Below are positions 23,264 through 32,426 of a DNA stretch of 64,000 nt, in pieces. The position numbers were made by a program, and so were the translations under genes. The notes below the pieces were generated by a model, which was given only the letters and a program-made list of their open reading frames with translations, did no database searches and had not been told where the DNA came from. Position 1 is the stretch's first letter, and every line of letters begins with the position of its first letter. Where the stretch lies: NCBI GenBank assembly GCA_010672825.2, contig JAAHFU020000002.1:1190001-1254000 (forward strand), in the 5' to 3' direction. Source of the DNA: Leptolyngbya sp. SIO1E4 (lineage in GTDB: Bacteria > Cyanobacteriota > Cyanobacteriia > Phormidesmidales > Phormidesmidaceae).

Positions 23264-24850
23264 TCAGTATTTGCCACGGATCAACTGCCACAGTGAATGG
23301 CTTCCCCCTTTATAAATCAACTCAGATTGATAGTTTTCTACAGCCTTCAAAGAGGCATCCCATGCCTGAGAATCACCAAACAAAAATACATCCTCACTGC
23401 TATTCATGATTTCAGGAATCTCAGGTTCAGCTGCGAGCCTTAGTTGAACCTTTGGTTGCAATAAATAACTTAAAGAGAATATGTGGCCAAACTCTTCTTG
23501 ATGACTTATTAAAAGAGGGTGATCGCCTTGATTAACGATGTCAGCAACTGCTGGATTATGAATATCTCCATACTTGCTCCACCAAGTTTGAGGTTGCAAA
23601 AAGAGCGCGCACGATATCATTCCACCCAAGACCAGTAAAGCGCTCGCAAGCTGCCAGGCCCTAAGGCTGACGCCTTTTGTAACAGCAGAAGATGCCTTTG
23701 TGGCAATTAGATAGGCAACCGCTAACTGTATCCCCAAATAGCAAGGAATCAGATATCGAGGGATGCCTGAGCGCCATCCTCCAGAGACTAAATCAGGTAA
23801 AGCTAACGGTAATGCAGAGGCTCCTATTAGCGTAAAAACAAATAACCTGGCAGATTTAGACGCATGATTATATAAAAAGTACAGCGAATAAATCACTAAG
23901 GCTAGAATAGCTAGAATGACATAACTGAGAAGCTTGTTAAACCCAAAATCAGCATTATAATGAAACCCCCAATCAATAAAAATGTGAGTAATATTAACCA
24001 ACCACATTTTTAATAAGACAACTTTCCCCACGGGTGTGGCACTCCAGTCTGTTGCCTCATGAATATGCCGAGCGCTTGTCGCAACCACTAAAAACCACGG
24101 GACAAAAATAAAACTTCCCAAAATTGAAGCCAATATATAGGCTCCCAGCGTTTTCCTGAATCGTAAGCGCGCACGCATCACAACATAGAGCCCATGACCG
24201 ATGGCAACTAAGGCGGTGAATAAAAAGGAATATAGCCCTAATGCCAAAGCGATCGCATATAAACCCCAGCTCATTAGGGTTTTAAGCCTCATCGCACGCA
24301 GCAATGCTGCACTTGCAAATAAAACAGTGACCATCCACAAGCTATATTCCCGCGCTTCTTGGGCAAAGAGTAAATGAAACGGCGAAATACTAAAGAGTGC
24401 GATCGCGGCCCATCCTACCGCTGGTTGTTGAAACAGTTCTTGGCAAAGCCAGTAGACACAAGGCAATGCCAACACACTAATCAAAGCTGAAAGACTGCGA
24501 ATTGCGGTTACCGAGTTGCCAAACCACTGTACCCAAAATCGAGCTAGCACAAAGTAAAGAGGAGGGTGTTGAGGATCTTCCGTCGCTAAGGATCGGATTG
24601 TATCAATTAAATTTTTTTCAGCGTTGGTGCGCTGATACTTTTGAATATCCTCAATCCCTATAACATCTCCATCAAAAATCGTTTGCACCACCTCAGCAGC
24701 CGTATAGCCAGAAATCCTCAAAGAGGTAAATGTCTCATCGTGCCAATAAACTTTATAGCCGAGATTAGTAAACCGAAACAGAATGCCTAAAATCAAGAAC
24801 GTTAAAACGAATCCTCGAAGTATCCATGAATGGCGATGATGGCGCTTCAT
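23264..24850 (-). CDS. GT39-type (PMT-like) integral-membrane glycosyltransferase
   Basis: A 528-residue protein with about ten to twelve membrane helices. The first extracytoplasmic loop has the catalytic-type Asp-Glu of VYWHDETFTSLRISG, and the next region HPPLYFVLARFWVQWFG is typical of the dolichyl/polyprenyl-phosphate-sugar glycosyltransferases of the PMT/ArnT group (GT39/GT83). It probably transfers a sugar from a lipid carrier to a surface polymer or protein on the periplasmic side. It is the last gene of a minus-strand group, 14 bp after a GT4 glycosyltransferase. Donor and acceptor are unknown. Confidence 0.8.
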   Translation of the reverse strand: MKRHHRHSWILRGFVLTFLILGILFRFTNLGYKVYWHDETFTSLRISGYTAAEVVQTIFDGDVIGIEDIQKYQRTNAEKNLIDTIRSLATEDPQHPPLYFVLARFWVQWFGNSVTAIRSLSALISVLALPCVYWLCQELFQQPAVGWAAIALFSISPFHLLFAQEAREYSLWMVTVLFASAALLRAMRLKTLMSWGLYAIALALGLYSFLFTALVAIGHGLYVVMRARLRFRKTLGAYILASILGSFIFVPWFLVVATSARHIHEATDWSATPVGKVVLLKMWLVNITHIFIDWGFHYNADFGFNKLLSYVILAILALVIYSLYFLYNHASKSARLFVFTLIGASALPLALPDLVSGGWRSGIPRYLIPCYLGIQLAVAYLIATKASSAVTKGVSLRAWQLASALLVLGGMISCALFLQPQTWWSKYGDIHNPAVADIVNQGDHPLLISHQEEFGHIFSLSYLLQPKVQLRLAAEPEIPEIMNSSEDVFLFGDSQAWDASLKAVENYQSELIYKGGSHSLWQLIRGKY

Positions 24851-24864
24851 TTTTCGGTAAATAA

Positions 24865-26097
24865 CTAGACGTTGACGATTTTGGAGTAAAGATTATCAAG
24901 CACGCTATTGGCTGCCTGAGAGTTGTGGAAATCAAGTGCCTGCGCCAGGGCTCCCTCACTTAATGGGGTATATTTCTCTGGATGATTAACAATTTCAATA
25001 ATGAGTTCTAGAGTCTGATCTGCCAGTATTTCATAGGTCTCATCAAGTATTTCCCAGTATTTTTCACTGTTTCTACGCCTTTGAAAGACTTCCCCACAAT
25101 ATTCAAAATAAAACTTTCGAGAGATCCAATTCCTAGATTCATTCAGGGGTAGCTCTATCAAATATCCATTTCCCTCAGAATGAACAAACTCTGGGAGCGC
25201 ACATACATTTGTAGTAATTGCTGGAGTCCCGACTGAAAATCCTTCAACAATACTGAACCCATAGGTGTCATCAAGTGTTGCCATCATTTGAAAATGGCTT
25301 TTTGTCAGCAACTCAATGACGTTTGGATAGGTCAGCTTTCCGTGGAAGATGACATTTGGTAATTCTAGTAACTTTAAATCCTTTTCATACCTCTGTTTAT
25401 CTGGATGGTCGGTATAGATGATAGAGCCATAAAGCAATTTAGAGACCAGATGAAAGACGACAGGTAACCCTATCTTCCTGGCCTTATCTGCCACCCTCAA
25501 AGCAACAATGCCGCCCTTTCTGGCGAACGCGTGACCAATAAAGACTATTTGCAGAGGGTGATCGCTACTATAAGTTTTCCCTTTGGAGGCATATATTGGG
25601 ACATTGGGATGAATCACAAAGGCTTTTTTCAAAACATCCTTTAATGGATGCCAATCATGATTTATCTCGATAAACTTCTGTTTGGCATAATCTGACATCG
25701 CGATAATTCTTTTGCAGTTTTCTGAGGTCAGATTTCTTCTCGCTGCTTTAAAAAGAAAACTATCCCTTCTATCCCCTGCAGGTCGTGGCAGAAACTGCTC
25801 GAAAGTAACTATCCACGGCTTTCGTGTGGAGGGTATTCTGCAAAAGGCATGAAGTAGGTCATACTTATGCTCACTAGGTTTATCGAGTGTAAAGGCTGTG
25901 AGCCCGGGCAAAAAATTATTGATAAGCCTTTTCCAAGGTTGCTCAAACTGTTTGCGCAAGGGTCGCGCACGTATCAGCGTATGACGGGATGTCCGAGGCG
26001 AGTTAAAATTCGCTATCTTAAAATCGCCTGCTATCAAAACAGTGGCCCTTGTCCCCGCCCTAAAATCTGAAAATTGGGATGTGGATATACGACTCAT
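24865..26097 (-). CDS. GT4-family glycosyltransferase
   Basis: A 410-residue cytoplasmic glycosyltransferase of family 4 (GT-B fold). The C-terminal half has the conserved series QIVFIGHAFARKGGIVALRV, then YGFSIVEGFSVGTPAITTNV, where the Glu of the E-x7-E type site lies, and a downstream LPEFV. The N-terminal half is shorter than usual and starts abruptly with VLIAGDFKIANFNSP, which may mean that the gene was trimmed. Its ATG at 26097 is two bases from the edge of a dispersed repeat copy (26099-26192), so the repeat may supply or have replaced the promoter. It pairs with the GT39-like gene downstream. Confidence 0.82.
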   Translation of the reverse strand: MSRISTSQFSDFRAGTRATVLIAGDFKIANFNSPRTSRHTLIRARPLRKQFEQPWKRLINNFLPGLTAFTLDKPSEHKYDLLHAFCRIPSTRKPWIVTFEQFLPRPAGDRRDSFLFKAARRNLTSENCKRIIAMSDYAKQKFIEINHDWHPLKDVLKKAFVIHPNVPIYASKGKTYSSDHPLQIVFIGHAFARKGGIVALRVADKARKIGLPVVFHLVSKLLYGSIIYTDHPDKQRYEKDLKLLELPNVIFHGKLTYPNVIELLTKSHFQMMATLDDTYGFSIVEGFSVGTPAITTNVCALPEFVHSEGNGYLIELPLNESRNWISRKFYFEYCGEVFQRRRNSEKYWEILDETYEILADQTLELIIEIVNHPEKYTPLSEGALAQALDFHNSQAANSVLDNLYSKIVNV

Positions 26098-26098
26098 T

Positions 26099-26192
26099 TA
26101 TAGTGGTCTGCATTCGGATAAAGCATACCCTAAACCCCAAATCCTGGCTCTTTTTGACCAATAGGTATTGGGCCTCACTGAACAAGGCAACA
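26099..26192 (+). repeat. Dispersed TATAGC repeat, degenerate copy
   Basis: A TATAG start, then a C-rich core (CCCTAAACCCCAAATCC), then a CACTGAACAAGGC end. This is the same order as the better copies at 54039 and 54216, with point differences. Confidence 0.65.
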
Positions 26193-26319
26193 GCTTGAAG
26201 CGCTTCCAGTTTCCATTGGATGCCCGAGTCTATCTCAGAAGTTCCAGCTGAGTCCCATAACGAATATTGCACCTGAAGTGCTGGTTAGGACAGTCGGATT
26301 TCCTGAAATCCTTATGCAG

Positions 26320-26366
26320 CAAGGTTTTGATTTCTGCCTTCTGATTTCTGATTTCTGCCTTTTGCT
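26320..26366 (+). repeat. Short tandem TGATTTCTGCCTT-type repeat
   Basis: An imperfect tandem of TTGATTTCTGCCTTC-like units. It is simple-sequence intergenic repeat DNA with no gene. Confidence 0.55.
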
Positions 26367-26383
26367 ACAGTAAGCAGGCTAAA

Positions 26384-26411
26384 CGCTGGCTTCAGGGCCT
26401 GAAAGCCAGCG
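26384..26411. terminator. Strong hairpin at the end of the O-acetylation genes
   Basis: CGCTGGCTT...AAGCCAGCG forms a stem of nine pairs, extended by CAGG/CCTG, about 45 bp past the stop of the minus-strand SGNH gene. There is no clear U-run, so it is a terminator-like structure rather than a textbook intrinsic terminator. Confidence 0.4.
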
Positions 26412-26457
26412 ATCGCCCCTCAATGGGCACGGTTACTCTAATCGACCCATGCAATCT

Positions 26458-27606
26458 CTACTCGGGCGACTGACACGCGTCTTTAATAATTTTGCAGCGT
26501 TGTTCAACATTAGAGTCGTCAGAGAGCCAGGTTTCTCGATCTTCCTGCACCTGAGTCAACCAATTATTCACCGTCTCAGATGTAATTTTCTGACCGAAAT
26601 CCTCTGGGATACTGGCATTGGACTGCTCAAAAATCCGATCTAATATCCAGTCACCAACTTCCTTTCGGTAGTGAGAGCTATCCCAGTAGTTGACCATCTC
26701 ATCTGCAATGGGTTCAGTTGTGACTGTGTTGTAGCCAGAGAAGTCCCAAACGGGTGCGATCTCAACCACAGCTTGCTTCCAGGCTTCCCAATCATCCCAA
26801 AGTCCTGCTTCATACAGCCCCTCCCATTGGGCCGCATGGGAAGGGGAAATAAAAATTTCTAGCTCAATCCCTCGCTGCTGAGACAATTCAACAACTCCGC
26901 GTAGAGCGTCTAAGGCATCCTCGGATAACTCATAATCGCCATAATATTGCTGGTTAGCAATGAAGCCCGCAATCATGTCTTCAAATTTTCGTACCAGTGA
27001 GCCATCTGGGCGATCGCCATATACATAGCGCATCCCATCTTCCCGATACAGGTAGTAAGCATCATCCTGCAAGCTTGCCTGAGCTGTATCGAGACTCCCT
27101 TCTAGGGCATCAAAAGATAAGCTTGCATTTAGCCAATCACTCGGGGTGATACTCTTTCGTCCTAATCGTTCTTCTTTGAAATCGACTTCATTGACCTTGT
27201 ACTCATTAAACATAAAAAAGTCAATGCCCAATACGACCCGCTTCAAGTCAGGTTGGTTGGCTGCGGCATGCTCTAAATATCGAAAAACTTCGTACATATT
27301 GGGGCCGACCAGACCCAAATTATAAACAGGGCCATACTCAGAAACAGCTTGGTGGGCTGGATCTAAACCCAAATCGGTGCGTGATGAGCCCAACAGTACT
27401 GTTCTGGGCTGCACTCGAGTGATATCTGCTGCCTTGAACAACTTAGTATGGAAAAATTTCTCTGTTTTGAGACGATTGAGCCCAAAGAAATTATCGTTAC
27501 CTAGAATGCCAAATGCATCTATCACTGCGTTGACACTACCAACGGCAAGCAAGCCAAATGCGGTGCAGGTCAAAATAGCTAAATTAAATCGCGAATAGCT
27601 TTTCAT
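26458..27606 (-). CDS. SGNH/AlgJ-like protein of polysaccharide O-acetylation
   Basis: A 382-residue protein with one N-terminal membrane anchor or signal (residues about 8-30). It has a GDS-like nucleophile in VLLGSSRTDLGLDP and a late Asp-x-x-His pair in NYWDSSHYRKEVGDW. These fit the SGNH hydrolase fold of proteins that move acetyl groups to exported polysaccharide together with an MBOAT partner. The MBOAT gene is 77 bp upstream on the same strand. The active face is expected in the periplasm. No known substrate. Confidence 0.75.
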   Translation of the reverse strand: MKSYSRFNLAILTCTAFGLLAVGSVNAVIDAFGILGNDNFFGLNRLKTEKFFHTKLFKAADITRVQPRTVLLGSSRTDLGLDPAHQAVSEYGPVYNLGLVGPNMYEVFRYLEHAAANQPDLKRVVLGIDFFMFNEYKVNEVDFKEERLGRKSITPSDWLNASLSFDALEGSLDTAQASLQDDAYYLYREDGMRYVYGDRPDGSLVRKFEDMIAGFIANQQYYGDYELSEDALDALRGVVELSQQRGIELEIFISPSHAAQWEGLYEAGLWDDWEAWKQAVVEIAPVWDFSGYNTVTTEPIADEMVNYWDSSHYRKEVGDWILDRIFEQSNASIPEDFGQKITSETVNNWLTQVQEDRETWLSDDSNVEQRCKIIKDACQSPE

Positions 27607-27683
27607 GATTTTCAGAACAGCTCCACTGATGGTTGCTCGCGCTATAGATGAAGGCTTCGAGTATCAAAAAGCTCACTTTAAAT

Positions 27684-29156
27684 TTAAAATTGGAAGTATA
27701 AAAACTCAGACACACGATTGAGGGACAATAGCGATGCAGTGGTGAGCAAAGAGATCAAAATTGTCCACCAGATTGAAGGTCGAAATGCCTTCATCAACTC
27801 GGTTGTATTGGGCAATCGAGTGACCACTATTGTCAGCATCAATAACGTCATCACGCCTACTCTATAGTTGGGCGGTAAATAGGGCAATTCAGCAGAGTTG
27901 CGAAATTCAATGAGTCCTGTTTCTGTCAGCCAAGGAAGGACGGTTTGAAATGATGTGGATAGAACGACCCCATTAAACCCAGCCATTGCCTTGAGAATTG
28001 CAACGGCATCGCGAAGGGTTGCCGCTCGAAAGACAACCCAGCTAGCAACAACCGCCAAAAAAGTTAATAGCCAACCTACTATTGACGGTAGCCTTAGGTT
28101 CAATTTGCGCCAGGCATGATTGATGCACAGATAGGTGCCATGCATCCCGCCCCAAATGACAAAGGTCCAACCTGCCCCATGCCACAATCCACCCAGCAGC
28201 ATGGTTATTAGCAAGTTGCCATAGCGGCGTAGCTCACCTTTGCGACTACCCCCTAAAGGAATATACAAATAATCGCGCAGGAAGTGGGAGAGGGTAATGT
28301 GCCAGCGCCGCCAGAAATCAATAATAGAGACCGCTTTGTAAGGAGAATTAAAGTTCCAAGGCAGATTGATATTGAATATCCACCCTAGGCCAATCGCCAT
28401 ATCTGAGTAACCAGAAAAGTCAAAGTAGAGCTGAAACGTATAGCTCAAAGACGCAACCCAGGCTTCCATAAAACTCAGTTGATGGGCATTGTCGAATGTT
28501 AATGCGACCCACGGCGATAGGGAGTCGGCGATCAAAACTTTTTTTGATAAACCTAAAATAAAAAGAACAAGCCCCCTGGCCAGATTCTCATGGAGAAATC
28601 GGAATGTTTTCTTATCCTGTAATTCAGGGATCAGCTCATTATGACGTAGAATTGGCCCAGCGATTAGCTGAGGGAAAAATGTTACAAAAAGGGAGTATGA
28701 CACCCAATCGTATTGGGTTTTAACTTCTCCTTTATAAGCATCGACCAAGTAAGCAATTTGCGTAAAACTATAAAATGAAATCCCTAGAGGTAAAAGGATC
28801 TCAGGGGTAGGAAGATTCGCACCGATTATTCCATTAAGAGAACTGATAAAGAACGAAGCATATTTGTAGTATCCGAGAATCCCCAGGTTAAAAATAATGC
28901 CTGACCAGAGCAAGAAGGATGCTGTGCGATCGCGAATGTCTGATTTCAATAAAAATCGGCCAAAAATGAAATTGCCGAGGGTTGAAACCAGCAATAACAG
29001 TAAATAAGGTGGATTCCAATATCCATAGAAGAACAGCGAAACCACAAGCAGCCAGATAACCGCCTGACGTGTCTTACCCGTTGCAGCTATTCTGAAAAAC
29101 CCCAGGGCACAAATCGGCAGGAAAAATACAATAAATTCGTATGAGTTAAATAGCAT
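27684..29156 (-). CDS. MBOAT-family O-acyltransferase (AlgI-like)
   Basis: A 490-residue polytopic membrane protein matching alginate O-acetylase AlgI and related MBOATs. The conserved FWRRWHITLSHFLRDYLYIP motif and the catalytic-type histidine in GGLWHGAGWTFVIWGGMHG are present. It is expected to bring acetyl groups across the membrane for transfer by the SGNH protein encoded 77 bp downstream. With the two glycosyltransferases further on, this suggests an exopolysaccharide or capsule locus. Confidence 0.92.
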   Translation of the reverse strand: MLFNSYEFIVFFLPICALGFFRIAATGKTRQAVIWLLVVSLFFYGYWNPPYLLLLLVSTLGNFIFGRFLLKSDIRDRTASFLLWSGIIFNLGILGYYKYASFFISSLNGIIGANLPTPEILLPLGISFYSFTQIAYLVDAYKGEVKTQYDWVSYSLFVTFFPQLIAGPILRHNELIPELQDKKTFRFLHENLARGLVLFILGLSKKVLIADSLSPWVALTFDNAHQLSFMEAWVASLSYTFQLYFDFSGYSDMAIGLGWIFNINLPWNFNSPYKAVSIIDFWRRWHITLSHFLRDYLYIPLGGSRKGELRRYGNLLITMLLGGLWHGAGWTFVIWGGMHGTYLCINHAWRKLNLRLPSIVGWLLTFLAVVASWVVFRAATLRDAVAILKAMAGFNGVVLSTSFQTVLPWLTETGLIEFRNSAELPYLPPNYRVGVMTLLMLTIVVTRLPNTTELMKAFRPSIWWTILISLLTTASLLSLNRVSEFLYFQF

Positions 29157-29376
29157 GGCACCGGATCAGGTTCAAAATGTATAAACTGCTTGCCCTTACT
29201 GATTCAAAGTCAATGCTTTTAAGGAAGTAAGAAACCGTAGAGCCGTCATAATTGCATGGACGCTTGAGCTGAATGGTGCTGACTTAAGCCTTTATGAATT
29301 GCTGAAAGCCTTGATATTAGTAGAGTGGGCACTGCCCATCGCCCCTAAGAATACCATTCAGCTTGAGCCTATTCAT

Positions 29377-29616
29377 TCAGCTAGTCGGATAGATTTTGAA
29401 GAAATGAGTTCCTGAAATAAAAATGTCGCGAACCTCTCTCACGACATAAATCAAGTGCTTTTTCTGGATGTCTTGGAAACCTGGTACAGCGTTTCTGAAG
29501 CTAGTGATGTACCTCACCAGGCAAGGACATGCTGTAAGAGGCTCGATACTCTTTGAATAGTCCGTAGTTTGATTGTCTATCAGTTCCTTCAATTGATACT
29601 TCAAAAGTGTCAAGCT
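29377..29616 (-). pseudogene. Sulfotransferase fragment
   Basis: About 79 codons. The end of the peptide, KKHLIYVVREVRDIFISGTH, matches the 3'-phosphate-binding signature of PAPS-dependent sulfotransferases (YVVRxPRDxxxSxxHF). The P-loop near the N-terminus and the rest of the C-terminus are missing, and stop codons close the frame on both sides. It is upstream of the O-acetylation genes on the same strand and may be the remains of a polysaccharide- or lipid-sulfating enzyme. Confidence 0.5.
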
Positions 29617-29899
29617 GCTCCACTAAACCCCTAGCAGGGCGGAAAATAAAGTCAACGTCTATGGTGAGATTTTAGGAAGATTGCTACCAATTCTGGGTTA
29701 TCAGGCTCCGGTTCGGCATCAGGCATCAGGCTTGAGCCCTTACCTTTGCCGATTGGTTTGCCGAAACAACTTCGTGAATTGGTAGCATTTTCCAGCCGCT
29801 ATCTTTTATGTGTTGCTTCAGAGCCGTTTAAGAACGTCACTAGATTTTGCACTCAACCTCCTCCTAAATTGACTATCTGGCTTTGATTCTCTGTTGCTA
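29617..29899. other. Gene-free flank of the sulfotransferase fragment
   Basis: Nothing supported. Part of the stretch may be further decayed sulfotransferase sequence, but I cannot align it. The 220 bp between 29157 and 29376 also hold nothing I recognise. Confidence 0.4.
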
Positions 29900-31552
29900 T
29901 CAAGTCACGGGAACCGATGCCTTAACCAAGGGCTTGCCGTCGAAGTATTCAGGAATTGGCGCGCCCATCAACTCTAAAATCGTGGGTGCTAAGTCAACGC
30001 CATGACTTTCCGCTAGCTGAGACCCAGCTTCAATGCCTGGCCCACATACGGTTAAGAACCCCCGAGGCCGATGGCTGCCTGTGCGGCGATAAGGTACAGG
30101 CCCCATGCGCCCTAACTCAGAATCTTCAATCACATCCGTGGGTTGATCTTTCCAAATCACCACCAGGTCTGCATCAGGAAGTTTAGGATCGCGATCGCTT
30201 GCAGATTGGCGAGTGCGGACTACTTTCTTAACGACCGTTTCTCCCGTGCGAGGGTTTTTGAGCTGATAGAGTTTTTCCGTCAGTTCTTCACACAGGGCAT
30301 TGTATTCAGCGGGTTCAACAATGCCTTGAGGTTCGCGCCCCTTGAGATTAATGCGAATATAGCCTTCCGAAAAGCTTGGTAGCGCAAAGGCTTTCATCTG
30401 GGACCACATTTGCTGATACCAGATGACGGGCATCCAAACTAAATCTCCCTTAGGACGGCTAATTTGAGAGAGTAGCGGCAGCTTAACGCCTTTATTGAGT
30501 TTACGGAAAACCCGGTCTAGCTGAGTGTTGAACTCATCAGAAGCTTTCTGTCTCAGTAACCGAACAAGCGGATTGGGATGATGAACTTGCCGCCAGACTT
30601 CCTCTTGCCAGTTCAGACGCTGGGGGGTATTCATGGGCGGAGGAACTGGCGTGCCAGGTTTGCCATAAGGCAACATAAATTTCCCTGGGAAGCTAAAGCG
30701 ATAGAGAAACTCTGCTAACAGCAGCATGCTAGTCACATCAGTGGTGTTATCGTCACTGCCGTGAGCTGCAAATACCACTAAGTAAGTGTCTTCTGAGGCC
30801 TCATCCAGAATTTCTCCGACAGCTTGGTCAACTTTTTCAAACACTTCTAGCATCGGGTCACCCACCTCTCCCCTGAGAGAGTAGAGAGGATGCCCCGGTT
30901 GACTCAAGAACCAAAAGTCATGACCTGCGGAATGAGTTTCGCCAAATATGGTCAAGAACAGATCCCAGGGCTCTTGCTTGAGCATGTCTCGACAGATGGC
31001 AACGCGCCGATCAACCCCGACTTTTAAGGCTTGCCGCAGGCGACTGATGTAGGACTTATCCCACCAATCTCCGTGGTCTTTGTGGAGTGCAGGGTGTTCT
31101 CCATATTTTTGAGTGATTTCCTTCAGCAGTGAGGCGGGCTGAGAGTGGGAAGGGGTTTGTGGAGAATGAGCGCCCCAGGCTAACACTTGTAGGCCATTCA
31201 CCTGATCTGAAAGCGTAGATTGGGGTAAATCAAAGGCTGCTACCCGATAGTCGTCTCCCAGGGCATAGAAGGGTGAATATTCTTCAAAGCCATAGGCCCC
31301 AACGACTTCAGCTTGATAAGTTCCTTCGTGGAACTTGATCGGTGCCCAGTACCCAGTTTTTGCAGGCAAGCAGCCGGTCAAAAAAGTCGTCCATGGCGTC
31401 TCAGCCTTATAGTATTCGAGGTTAGTCAGGCGACCATAAGCCCCCTGCTCCCGTAAGCGTTGAAGATTTTTCAGATGTCCTTGAGACATCCACTGCTCTA
31501 ACAGAACGGGGTCGGCAGCATCTAACCCAATCGCAATGACAGGATTTTTCAT
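29900..31552 (-). CDS. Alkaline-phosphatase-superfamily phosphodiesterase (type I PDE/NPP-like)
   Basis: A 550-residue enzyme with the metal-dependent alkaline phosphatase superfamily core. The first metal ligand lies in IAIGLDAADPVLLEQW, and the nucleophile Thr is expected in KAETPWTTFLTGCLPAKTG. Later ligands are in FGETHSAGHDF, VFAAHGSDDN and the C-terminal HGVDLAPTILELMG. It probably hydrolyses a phosphodiester or phosphomonoester. No signal peptide is evident, so it may be cytoplasmic, unlike eukaryotic NPPs. It is monocistronic. Substrate unknown. Confidence 0.85.
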   Translation of the reverse strand: MKNPVIAIGLDAADPVLLEQWMSQGHLKNLQRLREQGAYGRLTNLEYYKAETPWTTFLTGCLPAKTGYWAPIKFHEGTYQAEVVGAYGFEEYSPFYALGDDYRVAAFDLPQSTLSDQVNGLQVLAWGAHSPQTPSHSQPASLLKEITQKYGEHPALHKDHGDWWDKSYISRLRQALKVGVDRRVAICRDMLKQEPWDLFLTIFGETHSAGHDFWFLSQPGHPLYSLRGEVGDPMLEVFEKVDQAVGEILDEASEDTYLVVFAAHGSDDNTTDVTSMLLLAEFLYRFSFPGKFMLPYGKPGTPVPPPMNTPQRLNWQEEVWRQVHHPNPLVRLLRQKASDEFNTQLDRVFRKLNKGVKLPLLSQISRPKGDLVWMPVIWYQQMWSQMKAFALPSFSEGYIRINLKGREPQGIVEPAEYNALCEELTEKLYQLKNPRTGETVVKKVVRTRQSASDRDPKLPDADLVVIWKDQPTDVIEDSELGRMGPVPYRRTGSHRPRGFLTVCGPGIEAGSQLAESHGVDLAPTILELMGAPIPEYFDGKPLVKASVPVT

Positions 31553-31928
31553 GGACTACTCTCAGTAACTTAGGAATCAGGTAAATTGGCTCAGGCTAAG
31601 TTCGATAAGACAGATAGCACTCTTGCCGTTGCCGAGCAGGATTACCTACTGTTATTGACAGCTTAGAAAATTTGGCTGTGAGCGTCAGTGAAGAATCAGG
31701 AAAAAAGCGCACCATTGTGTGAAGTTTGAGACAAGCTCTCTGGGGAAGAAAAATTTGCAGGTTAAACGCTCTGGACACCAGGCTTTTTTGAAGGGCTATC
31801 CGGCTGTAGCAGTTGCCGGTCATTCGGACAAATCTGAAAGCCGGTTTGATTCTGTGCTATCCATCAGGGCGACACTCGGTGCCTTAATCAAACTGGCCAG
31901 TGCTATAGCAATCCGCGGATAGATCTGG
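31553..31928. other. Gene-free stretch beside the IS630 remnant
   Basis: No gene is supported. It should contain the promoter of the phosphodiesterase gene (read leftward). Nothing else stands out. Confidence 0.4.
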
Positions 31929-32247
31929 TCAGGTAATGAAGGCTTGGTCAACGACTTGGCGAAACGGTTGACCAGACTGAATCTGTTTTCGCATGTGGTT
32001 CTTCAGAACAAACCATTGATGCTCAATCGGGTTCAAATCTGGGGAGTAAGGCGGGAGATACAAGAGATGACAGCCCGCCTGTTGAATCAGCGCTTCAATG
32101 CGCCCGCCTTTGTGAAATGAGGCATTGTCACAAATGATGACACTCCCGTAGGGCAGCGCCGGCAAGAGCTGTTCTTCTAGCCAGGTTTCGAAGACTGCGC
32201 GGTTACAGTACCCCTCATAGGTGAGTGGGGCCACCAGTTGATGCTGA
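31929..32247 (-). pseudogene. IS630-family transposase, C-terminal remnant
   Basis: About 105 codons of an IS630/Tc1-type DDE transposase. The second catalytic Asp lies in YGSVIICDNASFHKGGRIE and the last Glu in LPPYSPDLNPIEHQWFVLK. The N-terminal helix-turn-helix and first Asp are missing. The homology stops exactly where the dispersed repeat begins (TATAGC at 32248), so the repeat interrupted the gene or marks a deletion joint. Confidence 0.85.
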
Positions 32248-32380
32248 TATAGCGGTATGCAGACTAATCAAATACGCCCTAGACCCCAAACCCTAGACCC
32301 CAGACCCTAGACCCCAAACCCTAGACCCTGCCTTGCCCCTACCTAGCTCCAGCTGTGCCGAACTCAACTAAACACGGCTC
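32248..32380 (+). repeat. Dispersed TATAGC repeat, copy with expanded heptad tract
   Basis: It begins TATAGCGGTATGCA and ends near ACACGGCTCA. The central tract has about seven CCCTAGA/CCCCAAA/CCCCAGA heptads, against about three in the 96-bp copies, so this copy is longer by about 35 bp. Confidence 0.85.
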
Positions 32381-32426
32381 AGTCGTCCATCCAAAATCGC
32401 CAATCCAAAATCCAAAATCGATCTCA

